Source: VAZQ01 sp036522235 (lineage in GTDB: Bacteria; Pseudomonadota; Alphaproteobacteria; Rhizobiales; Xanthobacteraceae). From it: 13,312 nt of DNA. Where the stretch lies: positions 1-13,312 of the forward strand of contig DATDGG010000541.1 of the NCBI GenBank assembly GCA_036522235.1. Direction: 5' to 3'. Made by a program: the position numbers and the translations under genes. Below, one piece after another: positions 1-7,507 of the stretch. Positions within the stretch are counted from its first letter, which is position 1. The number at the start of each line of letters is the position of its first letter. The notes under the pieces were generated by a model, which worked only from the letters and a program-made list of their open reading frames with translations, did no database searches and was not told the DNA's origin.

Positions 1-57
1 GTGGTTCTGGTGGTCGCGGGCCTGCCGGTCTTCGTGAAGGGAAGTCCAAGCGGATGA
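1..57 (+). CDS. cobU: 3' end of CobU/CobP-like adenosylcobinamide kinase/guanylyltransferase (partial)
   Basis: Only the last 18 codons lie in the window. They read VVLVVAGLPVFVKGSPSG followed by TGA at 55-57. The hydrophobic strand plus AGLP and a closing lysine-glycine resembles, from memory, the C-terminus of bifunctional adenosylcobinamide kinase/adenosylcobinamide-phosphate guanylyltransferase, which activates cobinamide with GTP before the lower ligand is added. The TGA overlaps the cobO ATG as ATGA, which suggests translational coupling in one cobalamin operon. The fragment is too short for certainty; the genomic context is the stronger argument. The other two forward frames give either an early stop (35-37) or an N-terminal extension of cobO with no family resemblance. 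Confidence 0.55.
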   Translation: MVLVVAGLPVFVKGSPSG

Positions 58-674
58 GCAAGAGTGAAGTCGACGAAGCCGAAGCGGAGCGCCATCGCGC
101 CAAGATGGCCAAGCGCAAGGCCGTGCAGGATGCGGAGGTCGCAGGCAAGACCATCGAGAAGGGCCTGCTCATCGTCCATACCGGGACCGGCAAGGGCAAA
201 TCCACCGCTGCTTTCGGCCTGGCATTGCGCATGCTCGGCCGCGGTCACCGGGTCGGCGTGGTGCAATTCGTCAAGGGCGCTTGGCACACCGGCGAGCGCG
301 ATGCCTTTGCGGCGTTCGGTGATCGGGTGTCATGGCACACGATGGGGGAAGGCTTCACCTGGGAGACACAGGACATCAAACGCGACATTGCGGCGGCCGA
401 ACGCGCCTGGGCCAAGGCGCTCGAACTGATGGCCGATCCGGCCTTCGGCCTCGTCATCCTGGACGAGCTCAACATTGCGCTGCGCTATAAGTATCTCGAT
501 CTAGACGCGGTCGTCGCCGCGCTCACGCAGCGCCGCAGCGGCCTGCACGTGGCGGTCACCGGGCGCAATGCCAAGCCCAAATTGATCGAGGCTGCCGATC
601 TCGTCACCGAGATGACGCTGGTGAAGCATCATTTTGCGGCCGGGGTGAGGGCGCAGGCCGGCGTCGAATTTTGA
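54..674 (+). CDS. cobO: Corrinoid (cob(I)alamin) adenosyltransferase, CobO/BtuR family
   Basis: This enzyme transfers the 5'-deoxyadenosyl group of ATP to the cobalt of corrinoids in the cytoplasm, giving the adenosylated intermediates used by the later cobalamin enzymes. The 206-residue length is normal for the CobO/BtuR/CobA family. Visible motifs are the P-loop GTGKGKST (residues 44-51), GEGFTWETQD (98-107), the acidic LDELN strand end (136-140), VTGRNA (168-173) and the family-typical ending EAADLVTEM...KHHF..GVRAQAGVEF (179-206). The charged N-terminus (residues 1-33) is typical of the proteobacterial form. The start overlaps the upstream stop as ATGA. cobQ follows 16 bases downstream, so the two are very likely co-transcribed. 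The identification is secure. Confidence 0.97.
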   Translation: MSKSEVDEAEAERHRAKMAKRKAVQDAEVAGKTIEKGLLIVHTGTGKGKSTAAFGLALRMLGRGHRVGVVQFVKGAWHTGERDAFAAFGDRVSWHTMGEGFTWETQDIKRDIAAAERAWAKALELMADPAFGLVILDELNIALRYKYLDLDAVVAALTQRRSGLHVAVTGRNAKPKLIEAADLVTEMTLVKHHFAAGVRAQAGVEF

Positions 675-690
675 TTTTGGAATTCTGACC

Positions 691-2151
691 ATGGCGGCGC
701 GCGCGCTCATGTTCCAGGGCACCGGCTCGGACGTCGGCAAATCGCTGATCGTGGCGGGCTTGGCGCGCGCTTTTGCCAATCGCGGCTTGCGGGTGCGGCC
801 GTTCAAGCCGCAGAACATGTCCAACAATGCGGCCGTGACGGCCGACGGCGGCGAGATCGGGCGCGCCCAGGCCTTGCAGGCGCGCGCCGCGCGCGCGGCG
901 CCGAGCGTGCACATGAACCCTGTGCTGCTCAAGCCGCAGAGCGAGGTCGGGGCGCAGATCGTCGTGCAGGGCCGGGTCTACGGAACCGCGAAGGCGGCCG
1001 AATATCAGAAGCTTAAGCCCGAGCTGATGCGGTTCGTGCTCGAAAGCTACGCCCGCCTCAAGGAGGAGGCCGATATCGTGCTGGTCGAGGGCGCCGGCAG
1101 TGCCTCGGAAGTGAACCTGCGCCCCCATGACATCGCCAATATGGGCTTTGCGCGCGCCGCCAATGTGCCGGTCGTGCTGGTCGGCGATATCGACCGCGGC
1201 GGTGTGATCGCGAGCCTGGTGGGCACCAAGGCGGTGATCGACGCGCAGGACGCGGCGCTGGTCTGCGGTTTTCTGGTCAACAAGTTCCGCGGCGATCAGG
1301 CGCTGTTCGAAGACGGCATGGCCACGATCGCGCAAATGACCGGATGGCAACCGCTCGGCCTCGTCCCGTTCTTCGACGAGGCACGGCTGCTGCCGGCCGA
1401 GGATGTGCTGGCGCTCGATCGGGCGCCGGCGCCCAAGCCGAATGCGCGGCTGCGCATCGCGGTTCCGATCCTGCCGCACATCGCCAATTTCGACGATCTC
1501 GATCCGCTCGAAGCCGAGCCTGCGGTCGAGCTCAGACGGGTGCGGCCGGGCTCGGCGCTGCCGTCCGATGCCGACCTGGTGATCCTGCCGGGCTCCAAGG
1601 CCACGATCGCGGATCTGGCGGCGCTACGCGCAGCCGGATTCGATCTCGACATCGCGCTCCACCGCCGACGCGGCGGCATGATTCTCGGCCTGTGCGGGGG
1701 CTATCAGATGCTGGGACGCGTGATCCGCGATCCGGCCGGCATCGAAGGGCCGCCCGGCGATGCCCAAGGTCTCGGCCTGCTCGATGTCGAGACGGTGCTA
1801 TCGGCGGAAAAGCGGGTCGAGCCGGTCGCCGGCACCACCCACGACGGCATTTCGGTCGCCGGCTACGAGATGCATATGGGGATCACGCAAGGGACCGATT
1901 GCGCGCGGCCGTTCGCGCGGCTTGCGAACGGCTCGCCCGACGGCGCCGTCTCGGCCGACGGTCAGGTGATTGGTACCTACGTTCATGGAATTTTTTCCGA
2001 CGATCGCCAGCGCGCCGCCTGGCTCGCGCGCTTCGCGGCGGGGGCGAGCGCAATCGGCTACGAAAAGGTGATTGAGGGGGCGCTCGACGCCCTGGCGGCG
2101 CATTTGGCGGCCCACATCGATCTCGATCGCCTGCTCAGCCTGTCGCGATGA
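691..2151 (+). CDS. cobQ: Cobyric acid synthase (glutamine-hydrolysing), CobQ
   Basis: CobQ amidates the b, d, e and g carboxylates of adenosylcobyrinic acid a,c-diamide, using glutamine and ATP, to give adenosylcobyric acid. The 486-residue protein has the expected two-domain layout. The N-terminal dethiobiotin-synthetase-like ATPase domain starts with the P-loop variant GTGSDVGKS (10-18), followed by KPQNMSNNA (39-47), VEGAGSASEVNL (132-143) and GDIDRGGV (165-172). The C-terminal class I glutaminase-like domain carries LPGSKAT (299-305), the nucleophile C335 in GLCGGYQMLG, GYEMHMG (391-397) and the catalytic H432 in TYVHGIF. The start follows cobO by 16 bases with only a weak GGA upstream. 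Its last 17 bases overlap the convergent cbiB gene. All key residues are present. Confidence 0.97.
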   Translation: MAARALMFQGTGSDVGKSLIVAGLARAFANRGLRVRPFKPQNMSNNAAVTADGGEIGRAQALQARAARAAPSVHMNPVLLKPQSEVGAQIVVQGRVYGTAKAAEYQKLKPELMRFVLESYARLKEEADIVLVEGAGSASEVNLRPHDIANMGFARAANVPVVLVGDIDRGGVIASLVGTKAVIDAQDAALVCGFLVNKFRGDQALFEDGMATIAQMTGWQPLGLVPFFDEARLLPAEDVLALDRAPAPKPNARLRIAVPILPHIANFDDLDPLEAEPAVELRRVRPGSALPSDADLVILPGSKATIADLAALRAAGFDLDIALHRRRGGMILGLCGGYQMLGRVIRDPAGIEGPPGDAQGLGLLDVETVLSAEKRVEPVAGTTHDGISVAGYEMHMGITQGTDCARPFARLANGSPDGAVSADGQVIGTYVHGIFSDDRQRAAWLARFAAGASAIGYEKVIEGALDALAAHLAAHIDLDRLLSLSR

Positions 2152-3103
2152 AGGCGAGCGCGAGCAGGCCGACGAGACCGATCAGGATCGCGTCGGCACG
2201 ACGGTAGAGCTTGAGCGCGGCGCGGATGTCGGCCGCGTCGGCCTCGCGCCGACCCTCTCCCATCTGCGCGTCGTCGACCAGAACGCCGCCGTAGCGGCGC
2301 GGCCCCGCCAATACGAGCCCGAGCGCGCCCGCCATGGCGGCTTCCGGGTAGCCGGCATTGGGCGAGCGGTGATGGGAGGCATCGCGGCGAACCGCGCGCC
2401 AGGCGCGCGCCGCCGAGGCATCGGGGGTCACAGCGGCGGCCGCGATAATCGCCAGCGCCGAGAGCCGCGCGGCCGGCCAATTGACCAGGTCGTCAAACCG
2501 CGCCGCCGCCCAGCCGAATGCCACGTGGCGCGGCGTGCGAAATCCGATCATGCTGTCGGCGGTGTTGATCGCCTTGTAGATGGCGGCGCCCGGAAGGCCG
2601 CCGATCAGCATCCACAAAACCGGCGCCACCACGCCATCGGAGAAATTCTCCGCCAGGCTTTCGATGGCGGCCCGCGCCACGCCGGCGGCGTCGAGCGGCG
2701 CGGTGTCGCGGCCCACAATATGCGATACTGCGGTGCGGCTGGCCGCAAGGCCGGAACCTTCAAGCGCGGTGGCGACGCGTGCCACATGCGCGTGCAGGCT
2801 GCGTTGCGCCAGCAACGTGCTGGCGAACAGCGCCGCCGCGAGCGGCGCGAACGGCAACAGCGCCGCGCCGCGCGCGAGCCCGAATGCGATGATGCCGACC
2901 AGCGCGATGAGGATCAGGACCGTGAACACTCCCGCCGCCCGCCGCGCTGCCGGCGTTGCCCGATCGCGGTTCAAGCGCCGATCGAGCGCACCGATCAAAG
3001 CCCCCATCCAGGTCACCGGATGGCCGATCGCGCGCACCAGCCGGTCCGGATAGCCGATGACGATTTCGAGCAGGAGAGCGGCAAAGGTGAGTGCGGAGGC
3101 CAT
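2135..3103 (-). CDS. cbiB: Adenosylcobinamide-phosphate synthase, CbiB (CobD in the Pseudomonas scheme)
   Basis: This integral membrane protein attaches (R)-1-amino-2-propanol phosphate to adenosylcobyric acid, forming adenosylcobinamide phosphate. The 322-residue length is typical. Conserved elements are GYPDRL near the N-terminus (17-22), HPVTWMG (28-34), GRDTAPLD (131-138) followed by AIESLAENFSDGVVAP (146-161), YKAINTADSMIGFR (176-189), and SPNAGYPEAAMAGALG (247-262). Several hydrophobic segments are visible, including residues 58-75, 81-98 and 305-320. It is encoded opposite to its pathway partners: its 3' end overlaps cobQ by 17 bases, and its 5' end lies beside the start of cobC, which makes the substrate for its linker. 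A forward open frame of 354 codons across this locus is a GC-rich antisense shadow. Confidence 0.95.
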   Translation of the reverse strand: MASALTFAALLLEIVIGYPDRLVRAIGHPVTWMGALIGALDRRLNRDRATPAARRAAGVFTVLILIALVGIIAFGLARGAALLPFAPLAAALFASTLLAQRSLHAHVARVATALEGSGLAASRTAVSHIVGRDTAPLDAAGVARAAIESLAENFSDGVVAPVLWMLIGGLPGAAIYKAINTADSMIGFRTPRHVAFGWAAARFDDLVNWPAARLSALAIIAAAAVTPDASAARAWRAVRRDASHHRSPNAGYPEAAMAGALGLVLAGPRRYGGVLVDDAQMGEGRREADAADIRAALKLYRRADAILIGLVGLLALAFIATG

Positions 3104-3113
3104 CGGGGTTCAC

Positions 3114-4166
3114 ATGGATGGGTCGCATACGGATGATGTCGTGCCGATCGACCATGGCGGCGATCTTGCTGCCGCGCGGCTTTTGTTCCCGCACGCCCCG
3201 CAACCTTTCGTCGACCTCTCGACCGGGATCAACCCCTATGCCTATCCGGTCCCACCATTGGGGCCGGATTTGTTCACCCGCTTGCCGGAGGCGGCCCCGC
3301 TCGAACAGCTGGCCGCCATTGCGGCAGAGGCCTATGGGGCGCCGTCCGCCGCCCATGTGGTGGCGGCACCCGGCACCCAGATCCTGCTGGCGCCGGTCGC
3401 GGGTCTGGTGCAGCCCGGGCGCGCCGCGGTGCTGGGGCCGACTTATGCGGAGCACCTCCGCGCCGCCGCGCAAGGCGGGCATCGGGTCGAGGAGGTTGCG
3501 GACGTCGCCAGCCTGCAAGGTGCCGACCTCGCCGTGGTGGTCAATCCCAACAATCCGGATGGGCGGATCGTTCCGCGCGAAATATTGCTCGCCTGCGCGC
3601 ACGCGCTGCCGCTCGGAGGCCTGCTGGTGATCGACGAGGCGTTCATGGACGTTGTGCCCGGCGCGAGCCTCGCGGGCGATGTCGGACACCGCAATATTGT
3701 GGTGCTGCGCTCATTCGGCAAATTCTTCGGGCTCGCCGGGCTGCGGCTCGGCTTCGCGCTGGCCGATCCGGCGATCGCGGCGCGGCTGCGCGCGACGCTT
3801 GGTCCCTGGGCGGTGGCGGGACCGGCGATTGCGATCGGGACGGCGGCGCTGGCGGATCGGTCCTGGGCGGCGGCGACGCGCGCTCGCCTCGCGGAAGCTT
3901 CGCTGCGCCTCGATCGCGCCCTCGCCGATGCCGGCCTCGCGGTCGTGGGCGGCACGTCGCTTTTCCGGCTGGTCCGGACACACGCTGCGGGTGAGCTCTT
4001 CGAACATCTCGGGCGTGCCGGCATATTGGTGCGCCGCTTCGCGAACGACGCCAGTTGGTTGCGGTTTGGGCTTCCGGCGAGCGAGCCCGACTGGCAGCGC
4101 CTCGCCGCCGTCCTGGCGAGCTTTGGCGGATCGCCCCGCCGGCGCAGAGCGCCGCCGCGGCGGTAA
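3114..4166 (+). CDS. cobC: Threonine-phosphate decarboxylase, CobC (CobD in the Salmonella scheme)
   Basis: This PLP enzyme of the class I/II aminotransferase fold decarboxylates L-threonine O-3-phosphate to (R)-1-amino-2-propanol phosphate, the linker used by CbiB. From the ATG at 3114 it has 350 residues. Family signatures are the N-terminal HGGDLAAA (14-21), DLSTGINPYAYP (34-45), the NPNNPDGR loop (144-151), DEAF (174-177), the PLP-binding lysine K203 in RSFGKFFGLAGLRLGF, and R211, expected to hold the cofactor phosphate. An upstream in-frame ATG at 3057 would add 19 residues (MTISSRRAAKVSAEAIGVH) and overlap cbiB by 47 bases. I prefer 3114 because the family usually starts just before HGGDL and GGGG lies 5 bases upstream. 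The arginine-rich C-terminus is unremarkable. Confidence 0.93.
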   Translation: MDGSHTDDVVPIDHGGDLAAARLLFPHAPQPFVDLSTGINPYAYPVPPLGPDLFTRLPEAAPLEQLAAIAAEAYGAPSAAHVVAAPGTQILLAPVAGLVQPGRAAVLGPTYAEHLRAAAQGGHRVEEVADVASLQGADLAVVVNPNNPDGRIVPREILLACAHALPLGGLLVIDEAFMDVVPGASLAGDVGHRNIVVLRSFGKFFGLAGLRLGFALADPAIAARLRATLGPWAVAGPAIAIGTAALADRSWAAATRARLAEASLRLDRALADAGLAVVGGTSLFRLVRTHAAGELFEHLGRAGILVRRFANDASWLRFGLPASEPDWQRLAAVLASFGGSPRRRRAPPRR

Positions 4167-4180
4167 GCAGAAGTTTCTGC
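4167..4180. promoter_or_regulatory. Short dyad downstream of cobC
   Basis: GCAGAA and TTCTGC (4167-4172 and 4175-4180) flank two bases just after the cobC stop codon. The two-base centre makes a hairpin terminator unlikely, so if it is functional it would be a protein-binding dyad ahead of the DUF6152-like gene. No convincing -35/-10 pair was found between it and that gene. This may be chance. Confidence 0.2.
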
Positions 4181-4313
4181 GGTGCACGCCAAAGCTTGAT
4201 CAGGCCGATCAGGATATGGCGTCGGTTCGCGGGATGTGATAGAAACGCAGCTTCCAAAGATGGAAAAGCGGCCAGCTTGGCCCAAAGTGGAAAGCAGCAG
4301 ACGGGAGATGCGC

Positions 4314-4694
4314 ATGGGACGGTTAAGCACGGCATTGTTGGCAGGCGTTGCACTGATCGTGACGGGCGGCGCGGTGTTCGCGCACCATTCTTTCGCGATG
4401 TTCGATCAGGAGCATCCGATGGAGCTGAGCGGCACGGTGCAGGAGTTCAAGTTCACCAGCCCGCATACCTTCATTTTGTTGGAGACGAAGGGCGCTGACG
4501 GTGCCTCGACGGTGTGGAATCTCGAAGGAGCGAGCCCGAGCGCGCTCGTCCGCGAAGGCTGGTCAAGCAAGACGCTGAAGTCCGGCGATGAGCTCAAGAT
4601 GACCATCGATCCGCTGCGCTCAGGCGCACCCGGCGGCTCCTGGTCCGAGAAGAAGACCAACTTCTCCAGCGGACAGCCGATCGTCACGCACTGA
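4314..4694 (+). CDS. Secreted DUF6152-like protein with probable N-terminal His-His
   Basis: This is a 126-residue exported protein of unknown function. Residues 1-23 form a signal peptide (basic start, hydrophobic core, ending GGAVFA), so the mature protein is predicted to begin at H24-H25 in HHSFAMFD. The rest is a small, probably beta-rich domain with ELSGTVQEFKF (37-47), SPHTFI (49-54), VWNLEGASPSALVREGW (67-83), LKSGDELKM (88-96) and DPLRSGAPGGSW (99-110). This pattern matches DUF6152 as I remember it. The start at 4314 was chosen because GGGAG (4303-4307) sits 6 bases upstream; the longer open frame from 4236 would bury the signal peptide behind a polar extension, and the ATG at 4308 is too close to the ribosome-binding site. 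Histidines at 24, 25, 34, 51 and 126 make metal binding plausible but unproven. Confidence 0.85.
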   Translation: MGRLSTALLAGVALIVTGGAVFAHHSFAMFDQEHPMELSGTVQEFKFTSPHTFILLETKGADGASTVWNLEGASPSALVREGWSSKTLKSGDELKMTIDPLRSGAPGGSWSEKKTNFSSGQPIVTH

Positions 4695-4721
4695 TCGGCA
4701 CGGCCCGGCCGGGAAAGCGTT

Positions 4722-4882
4722 ATGCTTGACCCAAGCCGGATCGGCGCAATCACTTTGGCGGCGGTGCTCGTGTTACCGGGCGCCGCCGCTTGTGCATTTG
4801 AAGAGGCCAAATATCCCGATATGGCGGCAGGAAGATCCAGGTGGTGCCGGCTTTGGAGGACTTCGATCCGGCACTGAGTTGA
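4722..4882 (+). pseudogene. Truncated, frameshifted remnant of the secreted family seen at 4912 and 10295
   Basis: From the ATG at 4722, preceded by GGGAAAG, the frame encodes a good signal peptide (MLDPSRIGAITLAAVLVLPG then AAACAF) and the family's mature start EEAKYPD. Compare VAKYPNLKGQW in the gene at 4912 and AAYPDLSGQW at 10295. After KYPD the match leaves this frame. The frame one base back from 4820 reads GGRKIQVVPALEDFDPALS and stops at 4880-4882, which fits the family's next stretch (glycine-rich start, then a DP about 15 residues later). The original frame stops at 4875-4877. The remaining roughly 225 residues are absent, and the next intact gene's ribosome-binding site starts 19 bases later. 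It could be expressed as a 51-residue exported peptide, but a decayed tandem duplicate is the simpler reading. Confidence 0.6.
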
Positions 4883-4911
4883 CCGAAAAGAAACGACCAC
4901 GGGAGGACAAC

Positions 4912-5745
4912 ATGCTGCTTCGAATGCCGATCGCCACGGCGGTGCTGGCAACGGCGCTGTTGGCAGCCGTCGCCGCGCGCGCCCAGGACGTCGCGAAATA
5001 TCCGAACCTGAAAGGCCAATGGGTCGGCGTTGGCGCGGCGCCGGATGCGCCCTGGGATCCTGGCAAGCCGGCGGGCGTCGCCCAGGAAGCGCCGTTGACC
5101 AACGAATATCAGGCGATCTACCGGGAGACGCTGGCGCGGCATGCGAGCGGCGTGAAGGACCCCACCACCTGCCTGCCGCCCGGCATGCCGCGGACGATGC
5201 TCATGTACGAGCCGATGGAAGTCATCGTCATGCCGGACACCACCTATCTGATGATCACCTATATGAGCGAGTTTCGCCGCATCTTCACCGACGGCCGCAA
5301 ATGGCCGCAGGACATCGAGCCCTCCTATGCGGGCTATTCGATCGGCCGATGGCTCGATGAGGGCAAGAGCGGCCGCTACAACGTGCTCGAGGTCGAGACG
5401 CGCGCCTTGAAGGGCCCGCGCACCTTCGACGCCAGCGGCCTGCCGCTGCACAAGGACAATGAGACCGTCGTCAAGGAGCGGATCTATCTCGACAAGAACG
5501 ATCTCAATCTCCTGCATGACGAGGTCACCACCACGGATCATGCCTTGACCCGTCCATGGACCGTGACGCGCAGCTATCATCGCGAGGCGAAGGCGGTCTG
5601 GAACGAGTTCGTCTGCTCCGAGGACAATCACCAGGTGATGCTCGGCAAGGAGAACTACGTCATCAGCGACCAGGGCTATCTGTCGCCGACGCGGCCGGGC
5701 CAGCCGCCGCCGGACCTGAAGTATTTCAATCCGACCAGGAAGTAG
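4912..5745 (+). CDS. Secreted protein of unknown function, KYPxLxGQW family, copy 1
   Basis: This is a 277-residue exported protein. The start at 4912 follows GGGAGG (4901-4906) by 5 bases. Residues 1-25 are a signal peptide ending AARAQ, and the mature protein starts DVAKYPNLKGQW. Conserved blocks shared with the gene at 10295 are QEAPLTxEYQA (58-68), CLPPGMP (87-93), RRIFTDGRKWPQDIEP (122-137), GYSIGRW (141-147), LEVETRALKGPR (159-170), HDEVTTTDHALTRPW (202-216) and PTRPGQPPPDLKYFN (259-273). The TDGR...GYSIGRW stretch resembles a motif common in proteobacterial exported proteins of unknown role. I do not recognise a catalytic motif. Two cysteines (C87, C235) survive in the mature protein and have counterparts in the paralogue (C91, C239), so a disulfide is possible. 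Longer upstream starts in this frame lack a signal peptide. Confidence 0.85.
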   Translation: MLLRMPIATAVLATALLAAVAARAQDVAKYPNLKGQWVGVGAAPDAPWDPGKPAGVAQEAPLTNEYQAIYRETLARHASGVKDPTTCLPPGMPRTMLMYEPMEVIVMPDTTYLMITYMSEFRRIFTDGRKWPQDIEPSYAGYSIGRWLDEGKSGRYNVLEVETRALKGPRTFDASGLPLHKDNETVVKERIYLDKNDLNLLHDEVTTTDHALTRPWTVTRSYHREAKAVWNEFVCSEDNHQVMLGKENYVISDQGYLSPTRPGQPPPDLKYFNPTRK

Positions 5746-6106
5746 CGGCGGCCGATGGGGAGCGGCTCGTGCGCCGGCCGGTTGCGCCGCAGCGGGCGGC
5801 CGATACGCCATTTTTATGCGCTCCGCACCAGCCCGGGCGGACTTTCTTTTCTCCGAAAATGCTCTAAACGTAATGCCGAAGGGCGACACCAAGCTCGCTC
5901 GATCAAGACGCGCGCCATGCGCTGGGGAGAGGAATGAGGGAATTCGCCGCGGGGTTTCGCGGGCACCGATCTCATCCGGATAGCCGCAATGAACGGGGCG
6001 CCTGCTCGCGCCGCGGCAGGTCGTTGCGTGCCCGGATGTGCCGGAGCCGCCGGTTGACGTGCCGGAGGCGAGTTGATATCCGCGATAACAGGTCCGGGGG
6101 GGTTGC
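5746..6106. other. Intergenic region without a supported gene
   Basis: This 361-base stretch separates the secreted-protein genes from the membrane operon. Two forward open frames of 60 codons (5755 and 5934) have arginine-rich, low-complexity products, no good ribosome-binding site and no family resemblance, so they are not called. GCGGCCGAT occurs near both 5749 and 5796. A weak GGCG/CGCC hairpin (5795-5809) followed by TTTTT (5811-5815) might end transcription from the upstream gene. A candidate promoter at the right edge is listed separately. I see no tRNA or other structured RNA. Confidence 0.6.
6054..6082 (+). promoter_or_regulatory. Candidate sigma-70 promoter of the membrane operon
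   Basis: TTGACG (6054-6059) matches the -35 consensus at five of six positions and is followed after 17 bases by TATCCG (6077-6082), a weak -10 match. Transcription would begin near 6089, about 18 bases before the ATG at 6107, leaving room for the G-rich ribosome-binding site (6095-6102). The position is right and the -35 is good, but the -10 is poor. Confidence 0.4.
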
Positions 6107-7492
6107 ATGCATCTGATCCCAGAGTCTTGGGCGCATCTGCATATTCTGGTCAGTGTCTTTCCGTCGGTCGGGCTTATTTTCGCGCTCGGCCTCTACGTCG
6201 CAGCGATCATCACCGACAACGAGGCGATGAAGCGAACATGCCTCGCGGCCTTCGTGCTGCTGGCGCTGTTGGCCATCCCGACCTATTTGAGCGGCGATGC
6301 TGCGTCGGAGGACCTGGCGAAGAATCCCAAATTTTCCGAGGACAATATCAGCAGCCACCTCGGCTGGGGCGTGACGGCGCTCGCGGCGCTGGCACTGACC
6401 GGCCTCACCGCGTTGATCGCTCTGTTTCGGCGCAAGCGCGTGTCCGACAATGCGCTCCATCTGGTGCTCGGCCTCGCTATCATCACGCTCGGCTTGATGG
6501 TCGTGGTCGGTGAGCTCGGCTGGGAGATCAATCACACCGAGCTGAGGTTGCCGACGGCGCGGACGCCGCAAATCTGGTCGCACGTCCACATGATCCTGAA
6601 TCACTTCCCGACCGTCGGGTTCGTGTTCGCGCTTGCCTTCTACGTCGTGGCGCTCGCCCTGAACAATGTGGTCATGAAGCGATCGAGCCTCCTGCTGTTC
6701 GTCATCTGCGCCATATTGGGGGTCCCGACCTTCGTCACCGGCAACGCGTCGATGTGGGCGTTGACCGATCCGGTGGTGCCGGGAATTTCCAAGGCGGTGA
6801 TCAATGCGCACCGCGACTTTGCATTGTACACGCTGTTCGGACTGGCGTTCACCGGCGTCACCGCCTGGATCGAGCTGTGGCGCTTTCGGCAGCTCGGGCG
6901 CTTTTCCAACCGGTCGCTGTTCGCGGTCCTCCTCTTCGCGATCATCACGCTCGGCATCATGGCTGAGACCGGGCATCGCGGCGGGCAGATCAATCACCCG
7001 GAAATCCGCGTCGCGACCGACGTGCAGCCGACGGATGCAAACGCCGGCCTGAGCGTCTTTGTCGAGAAAGAGATCAACCAGGTGATCTGGTTCGTGCCCT
7101 GGCAGACCGTGCATTTCTTCGGCTTTGCGCTGATCTTCGGCACGGCGTTCGCGGTTTCGCTGCGGGTGCTGGGCTTCTGGAAATCGGTGTCGTTCGAGTC
7201 CGTGCACCGGATACTTCCGTTGGGGGTCTTCGGCGTGGTGACGAATGTGTTCAGCGGCATGCTGATCCTGCAGGCCGATTCCTCGCGCTATCTGAACGAG
7301 ATCACATTCGTGCCGAAGGTCATCTTCATCACCATCGGCGGCATCGCGGTTCTGTATTACTCGGTGTCCGAGTCTCTTTGGCGCGTCAAGGCCGGAGAGG
7401 ATGCGCCGATGAGCGCCAAATGGGTCGCGGCGCTCGTCCTCTTGTCCTGGATCGGCGTCATCATGGGCGGCCGCCTGCTGCCCTATGTGTAA
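6107..7492 (+). CDS. Polytopic membrane protein: two DUF2231-like repeats fused to a DUF6644-like domain
   Basis: This 461-residue inner-membrane protein has about a dozen hydrophobic segments and a clear internal duplication. Repeat 1 (about 8-147) and repeat 2 (about 157-301) align as WAHLHILVSVFPSVGLIFAL / WSHVHMILNHFPTVGFVFAL, IPTYLSGDA / VPTFVTGNA, and AIITLGLMVVVGELGWEINH / AIITLGIMAETGHRGGQINH. Paired histidines are H10/H159, H12/H161, H84/H235 and H143/H297; H290 exists only in repeat 2. The pattern recalls DUF2231. The C-terminal part (about 324-461) resembles DUF6644 and the separate gene at 7661, sharing TxHxxG, a central LP/IP turn and a terminal GGRL. No catalytic motif is known. 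Conserved membrane histidines would suit haem or metal ligation, which is inference. It leads an operon with two smaller membrane proteins. Confidence 0.85.
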   Translation: MHLIPESWAHLHILVSVFPSVGLIFALGLYVAAIITDNEAMKRTCLAAFVLLALLAIPTYLSGDAASEDLAKNPKFSEDNISSHLGWGVTALAALALTGLTALIALFRRKRVSDNALHLVLGLAIITLGLMVVVGELGWEINHTELRLPTARTPQIWSHVHMILNHFPTVGFVFALAFYVVALALNNVVMKRSSLLLFVICAILGVPTFVTGNASMWALTDPVVPGISKAVINAHRDFALYTLFGLAFTGVTAWIELWRFRQLGRFSNRSLFAVLLFAIITLGIMAETGHRGGQINHPEIRVATDVQPTDANAGLSVFVEKEINQVIWFVPWQTVHFFGFALIFGTAFAVSLRVLGFWKSVSFESVHRILPLGVFGVVTNVFSGMLILQADSSRYLNEITFVPKVIFITIGGIAVLYYSVSESLWRVKAGEDAPMSAKWVAALVLLSWIGVIMGGRLLPYV

Positions 7493-7507
7493 TATGGAGG
7501 AGAGCCG

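Noticed and set aside
2072..3136. Plus-strand open frame of 354 codons over cbiB
   Set aside because: The minus strand encodes an unmistakable CbiB here. The forward product is low-complexity and charged, a GC-rich shadow.
4726..4911. Upstream extension of the secreted protein at 4912
   Set aside because: The extension is unlike the family, would hide the signal peptide and ignores the GGGAGG site before 4912. The real content of this stretch is the remnant in other frames.
4750..6108. Minus-strand open frame of 452 codons
   Set aside because: It is antisense to the secreted protein at 4912, whose signal peptide and paralogue are clear. Its product is arginine-rich with no recognisable fold.
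5755..6116. Two 60-codon open frames in the intergenic region
   Set aside because: They have arginine-rich products, no clear ribosome-binding site and no similarity to known families.
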